Source: a virus
DNA length: 44,222 nucleotides
IMG/VR virus record: IMGVR_UViG_3300020581_000005
Coordinates: 1 to 44,222 of that record
Direction: 5' to 3' (one strand)
Every line of letters starts with the position of its first letter. Position 1 is the first letter of the stretch. Both the position numbers and the translations under genes were made by a program. This document shows, one piece after another, positions 24,438-31,474 of this stretch. The notes beneath the pieces are model-generated. The model was given only the letters and a program-made list of their open reading frames with translations. It made no database searches and was not told the DNA's origin.

Positions 24438-25265
24438 TCACGTTCTGCACGGGCAGATCTGCGAAAGACAACAACCGATGATGATTGCACTCATCCCGCA
24501 CCATGCCCACACGCTGGGCAATTCGTGAAACAGGATTAATGAGCCCGCCACGACTACGATCAGCCGGGTATATTCAAACGGCGCAATGATCGATATCGCG
24601 GTCGAGCCTATAGCAACCAGCAATAAATATGTGCCGAGCGGACCGAGGATCATGATCCCGACAAGCTGGGGGTCAGGCCAATTCCAAGACATTCCGATTG
24701 CGGGGAATGTTACGGCGAGATTTGCGCCGGCAACCCACCACATAGTCGTGTTGACCGAGTCGAGCGCAATCGCTTGTTTGTATCCGACGGCCGCCGCCGC
24801 ACCTATGACCGCGGCCCCGAGCGCAGCCAAACAACCGAGATTAGGCGCGGCAAAGCCTGGCTGTATGATCGCCATCGCACCCGCCATCCCAGCCGCTACG
24901 CCAGCCCATTCGGCGGGGCGAGGGGACTCGCCCATGAACAACATCGCGAATAGCGTCATCCACAGCGCGCGTGTGTAGGTTAGCGCTGTAGCAGCGGCCA
25001 ACGGTGCATGGCCAAACGCGTAAATGGCCCCCAGGAATCCCAATGCCCCGAGCAAGCTCCGAGTAATCTGCACGCGAGGCGCAACGCTTCGGACGGCAAT
25101 TTTTTTTGTGACGATAGAGATCACGAGCACAAGGGCTACGCAGCCGAAGCTGCGTAGCAGTGCGATTTGCAAGGCTCCAACGGTGGAGCTGTGGATCAAA
25201 ATGGCTTCTGTTGCCAAACATCCGTAAGCCCCAAGAGCGGCGGCTATGCCGCCATTACGGGACAT
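24438..25265 (-). CDS. EamA/DMT-superfamily transporter (drug/metabolite exporter)
   Basis: 275 residues from ATG 25265, or 293 from ATG 25319. Ten hydrophobic spans fill the chain in two halves, as in EamA proteins: half one has VGALQIALLRSFGCVALVLV, then LGALGFLGAIYAFGHAPLAA and ALTYTRALWMTLFAMLFMGE (conserved helix 4 with downstream Glu); half two has WVAGANLAVTFPAIG and FEYTRLIVVVAGSLILFHEL. It looks full-length and intact. DMT transporters move small metabolites across the inner membrane; the substrate cannot be predicted. It overlaps the HTH gene upstream by 11 bases. Very unusual in a tailed phage; probably acquired from a host. Confidence 0.85.
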   Translation of the reverse strand: MSRNGGIAAALGAYGCLATEAILIHSSTVGALQIALLRSFGCVALVLVISIVTKKIAVRSVAPRVQITRSLLGALGFLGAIYAFGHAPLAAATALTYTRALWMTLFAMLFMGESPRPAEWAGVAAGMAGAMAIIQPGFAAPNLGCLAALGAAVIGAAAAVGYKQAIALDSVNTTMWWVAGANLAVTFPAIGMSWNWPDPQLVGIMILGPLGTYLLLVAIGSTAISIIAPFEYTRLIVVVAGSLILFHELPSVWAWCGMSAIIIGCCLSQICPCRT

Positions 25266-25449
25266 GCTTCCATGATCGTCCCGTGGCGATCGCGTTAACA
25301 ATTGATCGGGAAACGCCATACCGGCGAGCGATTTCTTTTTGTTCGACCTTCTCGGCGAGTAGATGCCGGATTAGCGGAATGTCTGCCTCCGACAGCCGTG
25401 CCGCGTAATGTTCGCCCCCCTGGCTCTTGAGGCCGCGCCCACTCTGCAT
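25255..25449 (-). CDS. Small helix-turn-helix DNA-binding protein
   Basis: 64 residues; the C-terminal two-thirds LSEADIPLIRHLLAEK and KEIARRYGVSRSIVNAIATG form a clear HTH (recognition helix VSRSIVNAIA) followed by RSWKHV, a pattern common in phage HTH proteins linked to HNH or packaging genes. It overlaps the transporter gene and could regulate this cassette. No good Shine-Dalgarno at the ATG. Confidence 0.75.
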   Translation of the reverse strand: MQSGRGLKSQGGEHYAARLSEADIPLIRHLLAEKVEQKEIARRYGVSRSIVNAIATGRSWKHVP

Positions 25450-25456
25450 TTGCCGA

Positions 25457-25648
25457 TTACAAATGCAGCGCGATCATCAGCGCGCGGCCATGCGGCACAT
25501 GGATCGTCATGATAAATTTCTCGTCGACGCCTTTTCGGATCACGAGCGGAGGTATTTCTTCTTCGGTTACCCGGCTTAGTAGTTCGGTGCGAAGTTCGTC
25601 CGACAACGGCGCAATGTCGATATCGACGACTTGTTGTTGCTCTAGCAT
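25457..25648 (-). CDS. Hypothetical small acidic protein
   Basis: 63 residues with AAGGAG before the ATG. It has DIDIAPLSDELRTELLSRV and a beta C-terminus (VDEKFIMTIHVPHGRALMIA). Compact and probably folded; no known family. In a minus-strand run with the HTH and transporter genes. Confidence 0.7.
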   Translation of the reverse strand: MLEQQQVVDIDIAPLSDELRTELLSRVTEEEIPPLVIRKGVDEKFIMTIHVPHGRALMIALHL

Positions 25649-25675
25649 TTGGATTTCTCCTTCATGAGTTTGCTT

Positions 25676-25921
25676 CTAGTGCTTAAGGTTCGCGTCGCCT
25701 CCTTTGCTGGTTGTCGTTGCGATAAGTTCGGCGTTTAGCCCCGCGAGTTGCGAGACGCGCAAAGCGTGCATCGCCAGCATTTTGCCGCGTTGTTCGCCGG
25801 TTAACGCTGGATCGGCCAGCCACATCACCTGCAGTTGAACAAGCACCGCTTCCTGGGTGTGCAGCGAGTGATATGCTAATAGAGGCCATATTTGGTAGAC
25901 GAGCGCTTCGATGTCCGCCAT
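25676..25921 (-). CDS. Hypothetical small helical protein
   Basis: 81 residues from ATG 25921, chosen for its GGGAGGAG site. All-helical (DIEALVYQIWPLLAYHSLH; AVLVQLQVMWLADPALTGEQ; MLAMHALRVSQLAGLNAELI). First gene of the minus-strand accessory run and divergent from the RHH regulator at 26007, which may control it. Function unknown. Confidence 0.75.
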   Translation of the reverse strand: MADIEALVYQIWPLLAYHSLHTQEAVLVQLQVMWLADPALTGEQRGKMLAMHALRVSQLAGLNAELIATTTSKGGDANLKH

Positions 25922-25990
25922 CGGCTCCTCCCTGTAGACGGGAGGCTCACCTTTCCATAAATTTTTGGGCTGTGCAACAAATGTTTGTAG

Positions 25991-26002
25991 CACTATATAG
26001 TG
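25991..26002. promoter_or_regulatory. Perfect 12-bp palindrome, likely operator
   Basis: CACTATATAGTG is a perfect palindrome ending 4 bases before the RHH gene start, in the gap between divergent genes. A looser dyad ACAAATGTTTGT lies just upstream (25977-25988). RHH proteins usually bind short palindromes over their own promoter, so this is the natural operator for the next gene. The inner TATATAG could also serve as a -10 box giving a nearly leaderless RNA. Confidence 0.6.
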
Positions 26003-26006
26003 AGGT

Positions 26007-26189
26007 ATGCGTGGCACATCACCACTAAATCAACGAATTCCCTTCGCGACCGATCGTGACCAATTGCGCGCGATCGACGATTGGCGGCGCAAACAACCCG
26101 ATCTGCCCTCGCGATCCGAGGCGATCAGGCGGCTACTCGATATCGCGTTACAAGCCGATAGGACTGGGGGAAGTGGTCGCTACGGGTAG
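26007..26189 (+). CDS. Ribbon-helix-helix transcription regulator
   Basis: 60 residues. Strand RIPFATD, helix DQLRAIDDWRRKQPDLP and helix SRSEAIRRLLDIALQ give the typical RHH (CopG/Arc-like) fold, which binds DNA as a dimer. The frame has a stop at 25998-26000, so ATG 26007 is the first possible start; GAGG abuts it too closely for a normal ribosome site. Its 3' end overlaps the opposing YkgJ gene by 42 bases. Predicted to autoregulate and to control the divergent gene. Confidence 0.8.
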   Translation: MRGTSPLNQRIPFATDRDQLRAIDDWRRKQPDLPSRSEAIRRLLDIALQADRTGGSGRYG

Positions 26190-26717
26190 TCGGGAATATC
26201 TACCAACCCCCACAGAGCACTCGCTGGTCACCTCGTGCCACTCGCCGGCGGTGTTGATTGGTGGCGGAAATATCGCGGTGGCGATCCGGTTGGACCAGCG
26301 CAACAGGCTCGGCATGCCGTGCTGCTCGGCCATCTTGAGCATGTAGGCGCGAAGCTCGGGATCCTGCGCTGTCTCGGGAAACGCCGGGTCGATCCAGATC
26401 TGCAGCGCATCGAGATCAGTCTGCTCGCCGGTCTCGTTGTTGGTTAACCGCACTGTGTCGGGCAGCGCATCAATCACGTAGTGGGCGCGATCGGGCCGGC
26501 GCATGCCGTGCGTTTCCTCAGCATTGGTGAGCCACCGACAGGACCACAATCGGCACTCATGCGGCCGCCGCGCGTAGATCGTGCAACCCTTGCCGTGCCG
26601 CTGGTGCTGGCAGCGCACCCCGGCGCCCTTGTCGAGCGCGACGACCGGAAGCAATTTGCAGCACGCTGTGCAGCCGCCGCAGCGCCGATTGCCGTCGGCT
26701 GTCGTGGTGATCTTCAT
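26148..26717 (-). CDS. YkgJ-type cysteine-cluster protein (metal-binding)
   Basis: 189 residues. Cys13, 16, 19, 20, 36, 45, 55 and 60 form the CxxCxxCC...C...C...C...C pattern of YkgJ/CxxCxxCC proteins, which bind iron or zinc and are related to FliB lysine methylases. The rest (80-150) is helical (ELRAYMLKMAEQHGMPSLLR). Activity is unproven in the family; protein modification is sometimes proposed. It stands after an AT-richer gap and may be transcribed alone. Confidence 0.8.
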   Translation of the reverse strand: MKITTTADGNRRCGGCTACCKLLPVVALDKGAGVRCQHQRHGKGCTIYARRPHECRLWSCRWLTNAEETHGMRRPDRAHYVIDALPDTVRLTNNETGEQTDLDALQIWIDPAFPETAQDPELRAYMLKMAEQHGMPSLLRWSNRIATAIFPPPINTAGEWHEVTSECSVGVGRYSRLPVATTSPSPIGL

Positions 26718-26998
26718 GATGTTGCCCTCGAACGAATCGGGAAAATCCGCGTCACTCGAATGTGTATGAGTCGGAGTATGGATAGAATGTAAATTCGGCT
26801 CCTAAGTTGTTGAAATTACTTGATGTTAGATGAACACCCCATTTATTGAACTGAAGTCCGCAGCACTCCACCGGAATCCGTAACATGTTGATATACATTG
26901 GGTAATGTTTAGCGCGTCATTCCGTGACGGCGCGCTGTGGTCCACCAGGATATGCCCAAATCCATGTCGCGAATATGGATAGCATGATGGATAGTTTC
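26718..26998. other. Intergenic region, lower GC
   Basis: 281 bases between the YkgJ gene and the HTH gene, clearly lower in GC than its surroundings. It holds an imperfect stem (AGCGCGTCA, about 26911-26919, against TGACGGCGCGCT, 26925-26936) that could end leftward transcription, though no T tract follows. Short repeats of ATGGATAG occur at both ends (about 26777 and 26975). No convincing gene, promoter or attachment site was identified. Confidence 0.5.
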
Positions 26999-27226
26999 TC
27001 AGCGCACCAACCGAGGACGACGCGGCGGCACCAGACCATCCTTCAAAATGCGGATGATCTCGTCTTCAGTGATGCGCGGGGTTCCCGGCGTGAAGCGAAT
27101 GACCTTGATTTGCCCATCGCGCACTAGCTCGTAGCCGAGCGACCTGCTGATGCCCAGAATTTTGAACGCGTCGTTCAGCCGATGTGCGCGCGGGGTCGGC
27201 TGATCCGTCCGAGAGGCGGTTACCAT
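26999..27226 (-). CDS. HTH protein, excisionase/MerR-like
   Basis: 75 residues from ATG 27226 (TGATG overlap with the ERF stop). RLNDAFKILGISRSLGYELV and RDGQIKVIRF are a winged-helix of the HTH_17 type found in excisionases and phage regulators, and TPGTPRITEDEIIRILKDG follows as the expected wing and last helix. It could be an excisionase, but no integrase is present, so a regulator or recombination cofactor role is equally likely. Confidence 0.8.
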   Translation of the reverse strand: MVTASRTDQPTPRAHRLNDAFKILGISRSLGYELVRDGQIKVIRFTPGTPRITEDEIIRILKDGLVPPRRPRLVR

Positions 27227-28413
27227 CACTGCTCACCCATCTTGAGCATTCCATCGAGTTCCTGCCAGTAGCTGTGAAATTCCTTGTTGAGCCTCAGCAT
27301 CTGGCCGTAATTGGCTTTGCGAAACGCCACAAACTGGTGAGGCGGCGAGTTGGCCTGCTGCATCTGGCGCACCCGCGTGCGGGCGCGGGCAAACCATTCC
27401 TGCGGGTTGCCGGTTGCCTCAAACGGCACATGAACGCTGGCCGGCGGCAGCGTATCTTCAGGCTCGTACTCGGGCGGCTCCTCAATCGGCGCGGGGTCGA
27501 GTTGTTCGTCCTCGATAACAGCCTCAGCGGGCACTGGCTCGGTCTTACGCGGTCGCCCGCGTCGTGGCACCCGCGGCAAGAGCGGCCCGTCATCAAGACC
27601 GGTCCTTAGAGGTTCCCCCGGAGGCGCCGCCGGCACCGGCGTTTCCTCCAGGGGCTCCGGGGACGTGGGGACGCGCCCCGAAGCTTGTAGCAGTCGACGC
27701 TGCAGATTGAGCAGGCTGGCCGGCGAGACCTCGGCGACGAGAGCGGCGGCAGCCCGGTAAGGTTCGCCCCATTGTTTGCCATCGTGGACCGCGTGTGCCG
27801 CTTCGGCACTGGCAACCCCTTCGACGATATCTCTCAGAGCCAGGTAAGCGCGCCGGGCGGCATCCTTGTCTGCAGTCTCCACAGCCGGATTGGCTTTTGT
27901 CACAACGGGCCGGGCGTCCGGCACAGCCTCCTGGGCGGCCGCAGCGTCGTCGTCGTCTTCGGCGGTGATCCCGAGCGCCAGCGATAGCCCGTAACGCCGG
28001 GCATAGGTCACGCCTGAGGCAAACCCTTGCGGTCCGCTGCGGTCGGCAAGCACCGGATAATCAGAGAACATCCACTCGCCGCTGCTATGCCGCAAATACG
28101 TTCGCAAAAAGAAATCGCCACCCCGCGTTACCACCAACTGATGCCAACTGATCCGTTGCTTGCCCAAGGGTTCTCTGATGACGCGGGCGATTTCCTCCAG
28201 CGGAGCGTATTTGTACTTGTAGCTATATTCGCGCCCTGATTTTGCCGTGCCCTTAATCTCGCCTTCCTTGGTCCGCCTCGGCGGCTCCATCTCGGCTTGC
28301 GCGGCGGCCAACGCCTCGGCGATCTGACTGGTTTCGGTAGAGCTGTACAGCAGTGGCCGCGACTGGATTGCCGGCACCAGCTCGCCCGTCTGGGCGTCAA
28401 ATTCCTCACTCAT
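27226..28413 (-). CDS. erf: ERF-family single-strand annealing recombinase
   Basis: 395 residues. Residues 20-165 carry the ERF domain: SQIAEALAAAQAEM, YKYAPLEEIARVIREPLGK, ISWHQLVVTRGG, LRHSSGEWMFSDYPV and the diagnostic GPQGFASGVTYARRYGLSLA followed by LGITAEDDDDA. ERF proteins anneal ssDNA ends for phage genome circularisation and recombination. The C-terminal half is a Pro/Glu-rich linker and a small helical end. It overlaps the YqaJ exonuclease gene by 8 bases; together they make a Red-like pair. Confidence 0.92.
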   Translation of the reverse strand: MSEEFDAQTGELVPAIQSRPLLYSSTETSQIAEALAAAQAEMEPPRRTKEGEIKGTAKSGREYSYKYKYAPLEEIARVIREPLGKQRISWHQLVVTRGGDFFLRTYLRHSSGEWMFSDYPVLADRSGPQGFASGVTYARRYGLSLALGITAEDDDDAAAAQEAVPDARPVVTKANPAVETADKDAARRAYLALRDIVEGVASAEAAHAVHDGKQWGEPYRAAAALVAEVSPASLLNLQRRLLQASGRVPTSPEPLEETPVPAAPPGEPLRTGLDDGPLLPRVPRRGRPRKTEPVPAEAVIEDEQLDPAPIEEPPEYEPEDTLPPASVHVPFEATGNPQEWFARARTRVRQMQQANSPPHQFVAFRKANYGQMLRLNKEFHSYWQELDGMLKMGEQ

Positions 28414-29242
28414 CGGCAGGCATCGCTTTTAGTGACATGCGCACGGCTCCGGCTTTGTCGCGGGCTAATTTAAAGCGCCCGCGGGTTAGGGTTCCGACGT
28501 CCTCGGGCACTAGGCTCTTGATGTGTTCACGGGTCAGGGCGTGCAGATCCGCCGCCGGTTTGGTCTCGGCAAAGGTGCGGATCAACCGGGCGCACTCCGG
28601 CCCCCAGTTGAACGCGCTTTCCATACCCTCCTCCAGCCGGACCGTGCGCAATTTTGGCGGTGGCGGGACCGGTAATGGCGGCGACATCGGTGGCTCGCGA
28701 TCGGTCTCGACATAGCTCCAAAATTCTTTACACTTGGCCAGGTAGTCGTTCGCAAAAAACGGGTCAACCTCAGCCTCGGTCAGTTCCCACCGGCTGTTGC
28801 CAACAAAGCAACTGAGCACCCACAAATCGAGACCGAGGATCGCCGCACAGTGCGTGCATTGGCTGGTATAGCGCAGTGTAAGATGGTCGCCGGTTCGCCC
28901 AACGTGTTTAAAATCAATATAGGCGGGTTCTCCGGCGGCAGTCGTGGTGACGCCGTCGAGATTGGCGACAATAAACGGATAATCCGGATGGACGGCGCGC
29001 TCGTTGCGCCGGGTGACCTCGCGCCCAGTCTGCTTTGTATACCAGTAGGCATTTAGCGGCTCGGTAAAGGAGCCCATCTGCACGGCCAGTATATCGGACA
29101 GGTTCTCGGGCGCGGCGCGACCGGTCTTGACGCGCCACAGCTTGCCCCACTCTTCGCCGCCGGCAACGATGGCCCCCGCGTCGCTGCCGCCGAGCGAATG
29201 CCGCCGTTGCGCAACTTGTTTGGCAGTGAGCCCCAATTTCAT
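28406..29242 (-). CDS. YqaJ-type lambda exonuclease family nuclease
   Basis: 278 residues. RRHSLGGSDAGAIVAGG near the N-terminus, MGSFTEPLNAYWYTKQTG, PFIVANLDGV (catalytic Asp) and AYIDFKHVG (D/E-x-K) follow the YqaJ order of the PD-(D/E)XK fold. It resects double-stranded ends 5' to 3' so that the ERF protein can anneal the tails. Residues 185-278 are a Pro-rich linker and a helical, basic C-terminal domain. Confidence 0.9.
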   Translation of the reverse strand: MKLGLTAKQVAQRRHSLGGSDAGAIVAGGEEWGKLWRVKTGRAAPENLSDILAVQMGSFTEPLNAYWYTKQTGREVTRRNERAVHPDYPFIVANLDGVTTTAAGEPAYIDFKHVGRTGDHLTLRYTSQCTHCAAILGLDLWVLSCFVGNSRWELTEAEVDPFFANDYLAKCKEFWSYVETDREPPMSPPLPVPPPPKLRTVRLEEGMESAFNWGPECARLIRTFAETKPAADLHALTREHIKSLVPEDVGTLTRGRFKLARDKAGAVRMSLKAMPADE

Positions 29243-29430
29243 TTGCGATTGTTCCGGCGTTTTAGCGGCAAAAACTCCCTGGCTTGCGGCGGGTCGGGCG
29301 GGCCGACATCGTCGGATAACACAAGCTCAACTCGATGGCTGCCGGTCCAAAAGGTTACCGCCCGCTCGCGGCCGAGTTCGCGCAACTTGGCTTGAGTTAT
29401 TATGATGCGCAGCGAGGGTCTCGTTTGCAT
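29239..29430 (-). CDS. Hypothetical small basic protein
   Basis: 63 residues, with AAAGGGAG before the ATG and ATGA overlap with the nuclease gene. It has a beta/alpha start (LRIIITQAKLRELGRERAV) and a basic tail (LPLKRRNNRK). Probably coexpressed with the recombination genes; no family recognised. Confidence 0.7.
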   Translation of the reverse strand: MQTRPSLRIIITQAKLRELGRERAVTFWTGSHRVELVLSDDVGPPDPPQAREFLPLKRRNNRK

Positions 29431-29534
29431 TGCTCCCTTTCAGGGTCTTGCGATGCCCCGACCCCTCGGGGTTCCCTCCCTGCGCGTCCATTATCAAAAC
29501 GCGCACCGAGACCCGCCCGGCCCCGCACCGCAAG
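29431..29534 (-). other. Untranslated leader between two minus-strand genes
   Basis: 104 bases with no convincing gene. The minus strand holds a short perfect stem ACCCC-GA-GGGGT (about 29460-29471) shortly before the next ribosome site; it might modulate expression of the recombination genes. Confidence 0.4.
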
Positions 29535-29678
29535 TCAGACAATCGATAACACGGCCCAAAACACCAGCCAGAGCAGCGACCACAGCGTGATGGTCACCAA
29601 CAGGCTGCCCAGAAGCGCCATTGGAAGCGGCCAACGATCGGTCTGGTCGGCTAGAGCGTTCCCGATTGTTGGCGCCAT
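29535..29678 (-). CDS. Small membrane peptide
   Basis: 47 residues from ATG 29678, overlapping the end of the PEP-CTERM gene by 28 bases. A single long hydrophobic span (MALLGSLLVTITLWSLLWLV, then FWAVLSIV) ends the protein. Too small for domain assignment. The overlap means it is translated after the exported protein and may be a partner in the membrane. Confidence 0.55.
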   Translation of the reverse strand: MAPTIGNALADQTDRWPLPMALLGSLLVTITLWSLLWLVFWAVLSIV

Positions 29679-30298
29679 CTGATCCAGGCAAACCCGGCCA
29701 ATGCCGCACCCAGGATTATCAGCGATGACGGCTCGGGGATGGTAGTGGGGGTTCCAACGGCAACGATGCTCACTGAGTAGGACGCGGAGGGATTTGACAG
29801 GCAGGTTGGCACCGGAACGGCAGTGCCAGCACAGACGCCTTGGCCAGTCCACTCCCCAATCCACGCCGAGGCATCAAGTCCGTTGCCTGTGACAATCCCC
29901 GCCATGGCAAATTGCAGCGCATCACTGCCGAGGTCGACGATCTCACTCATGTCCAGCGGAGTGCGCGCAATAGCACCGACAGCGCTTACGTCAAAAGTGA
30001 ATCCCCCATAAGTATAGACGGTCCCGCTCGGAGCCAGCAGGTTGATCGTCTCCGCGGAGACCGGGCCGGCAAGGTTGCAGGCAGGGGCAGCGCTGGTGAA
30101 CGAGCCGGCGCAGGCGTTGGCAGCCGGTAGGCCTTGGGTGACGATGTTCAGGCCCGATACAATCGACGTGCTCGGCACTGGCGGCACTGTAACGCCGCCA
30201 TCCGAGAACGAGAGCGCGCCGATAATCGGGTCAGAAAGAGCCGGGGTTCCGGCCAAGAGTGCGGCAGTAAAGACGGCGGTGATAAGCGAGCGTGTCAT
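29651..30298 (-). CDS. PEP-CTERM sorting-signal protein
   Basis: 215 residues from ATG 30298. N-terminal Sec signal peptide (TRSLITAVFTAALLAGTPAL). The C-terminal 30 residues are a textbook PEP-CTERM tail: IPEPSSL, a hydrophobic span (IILGAALAGFAWI) and a basic end (RWRQQ), the recognition site of exosortase (EpsH/XrtA). The middle is Ser/Thr/Gly/Ala-rich with four Cys and looks beta-rich. In bacteria such proteins are cut by exosortase and placed at the cell surface or matrix. No exosortase is in this window, so the host must supply it. Unusual for a phage. Confidence 0.85.
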   Translation of the reverse strand: MTRSLITAVFTAALLAGTPALSDPIIGALSFSDGGVTVPPVPSTSIVSGLNIVTQGLPAANACAGSFTSAAPACNLAGPVSAETINLLAPSGTVYTYGGFTFDVSAVGAIARTPLDMSEIVDLGSDALQFAMAGIVTGNGLDASAWIGEWTGQGVCAGTAVPVPTCLSNPSASYSVSIVAVGTPTTIPEPSSLIILGAALAGFAWIRWRQQSGTL

Positions 30299-30314
30299 TC
30301 GTTGAGTCCTTTGC

Positions 30315-30509
30315 TCATGATTGCCCTTCGGCCCCGGCATCCTCGCAGCAGCTCGCGGTCCCGCCCATGCAGTGGCTGCATGGTGTCCAGATCACCTGCT
30401 TCGGGGGCCGCAGATGCGCCAGTAAGGCGAGTTCGGCGGCGCTATGCTCGACAAACACCGGTAGATAGCCGGGTTTGCCAAACTCCCAACAAAAACGACA
30501 GGCTGCCAT
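30315..30509 (-). CDS. Small cysteine-rich protein (zinc-ribbon-like)
   Basis: 64 residues, preceded by GGGAGAGAGAG. Cys4 and Cys7 (CRFC), then Cys44 and Cys47 (CSHC) and CC near 53-54 suggest a zinc ribbon or knuckle. It is the first gene of the leftward recombination operon, directly after the operator-like repeats at 30604-30639, so it should be expressed early. Role unknown. Confidence 0.7.
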   Translation of the reverse strand: MAACRFCWEFGKPGYLPVFVEHSAAELALLAHLRPPKQVIWTPCSHCMGGTASCCEDAGAEGQS

Positions 30510-30603
30510 GCTTCTCTCTCTCCCTCAGATTACCCGAATTTTTCTCGATGCGAGTAGGATCGCAGACGACCGCCTCATTTTTGTTTCGAACCCCGGGCCA
30601 TCG

Positions 30604-30639
30604 TTCGACCGCATTCGCTATAGTTTTCGACTGCGTTCG
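30604..30639 (-). promoter_or_regulatory. Two 14-bp operator-like direct repeats, 22-bp period
   Basis: TTCGACCGCATTCG (30604-30617) and TTCGACTGCGTTCG (30626-30639) differ at two positions and are spaced two helix turns apart. Between them lies CTATAG, which could be part of a leftward -10 box; TTGACG lies just upstream on the minus strand (about 30642-30647). Likely repressor sites controlling the leftward operon beginning at 30509. The rest of the 296-base divergent gap holds no gene that I trust. Confidence 0.6.
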
Positions 30640-30711
30640 ATCCGTCAAGCCTCTTGGCATGCCGCGGGGGGATGTGCTTGGCGCCGCGCGGCGAATCGCT
30701 TACAAACGAGT

Positions 30712-30740
30712 TGACCTGCTAGCCAAATGGCCGTGTAATC
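30712..30740 (+). promoter_or_regulatory. Sigma70-like promoter, rightward
   Basis: TTGACC (30712-30717), a 17-base spacer, TGTAAT (30735-30740). Five of six bases match in both boxes. It would make a leader of about 60 bases for the membrane protein gene starting at 30806. Confidence 0.65.
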
Positions 30741-30805
30741 TTTTCGTCATTAAACATCGGGCTGATGGATTCGGTCCGTAACCGTCGGACCGGGGAGGGG
30801 GCATT

Positions 30806-31474
30806 TTGGCGCCATCGATGCCGGACGAATTCACCGCAATTGCCCGCCTGCGAGCCGACTGGCGCCACGTTATGGATCAGCACTACCAACAGCGCCGCCG
30901 CACCAGGGCGAGCCGGATCGTCAAATGGACCTTGACCCGGGTCGCGATACCGCTGGCATTATTGCCGCTCGGGCTCGCTCTCGGCCGTTTCCGGCCCCCG
31001 CACCCGCCAACCGTCAATACCGTGTGGTCGGCGCTATTTGTGCTGGTGTTTGCTTGTGTCAGCGGCGGTTATATTGGCGGTGCTGTGGCGCTCACAGGGA
31101 TCTTTGGGCTTGTTGCGGTCGAGATCCTGAACCAGTCCGGGTTTAGCGATCTCAATTCTTGGCTTTGGTGGGCGCTAACGCTGCTGAGCTACGCGAGCGT
31201 TTTGTTGTTGCTGTTTCGCGCCGAGTGGCCGTGGCAGGGTGGCCATCGCGGGCCTTTGATTGGGCCATCTCCCCGGCGAGCATTTCTTCAAAGGCTGCGA
31301 GGATTTCATCGTCGACCGGGCGCCCGTCGCGCTCGCGTGCGGCAAGCGCATTATAAACGCGCGCGTGCAGCAGGATCAGATTTTGTCGGGTCCGCACCTC
31401 GGCGGGCGCCCGCTCTAGCACCCGCTCAGCTACCACAAACGCTTTTTCGGAAAGTTCTGCCGACAGCCCGGTAA
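30806..31474 (+). CDS. Membrane protein with overprinted or spurious C-terminus
   Basis: 222 residues from a TTG start placed by GGGGAGGGG 6 bases upstream (ATG 30818 is the alternative). Residues 40-140 hold three to four hydrophobic spans (WTLTRVAIPLALLPLGLALG; VWSALFVLVFACVSGGYIGG; LTGIFGLVAVEIL; WLWWALTLLSYASVLLLLF). After residue 145 the chain turns Arg/Pro/Ala-rich and lies fully antisense to the repressor gene, so the natural end may have been lost. It sits next to the repressor, where superinfection-exclusion genes often lie; that role is a guess. Confidence 0.65.
   Translation: MAPSMPDEFTAIARLRADWRHVMDQHYQQRRRTRASRIVKWTLTRVAIPLALLPLGLALGRFRPPHPPTVNTVWSALFVLVFACVSGGYIGGAVALTGIFGLVAVEILNQSGFSDLNSWLWWALTLLSYASVLLLLFRAEWPWQGGHRGPLIGPSPRRAFLQRLRGFHRRPGARRARVRQAHYKRARAAGSDFVGSAPRRAPALAPAQLPQTLFRKVLPTAR

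Noticed and set aside
26999-27226. Excisionase call as proof of an integration module
   Set aside because: The HTH_17 fold is shared by many regulators and no integrase or attachment site was found.
30134-30781. A 215-codon plus-strand frame
   Set aside because: It is antisense to the PEP-CTERM and zinc-ribbon-like genes and to the operator region, with no domain.
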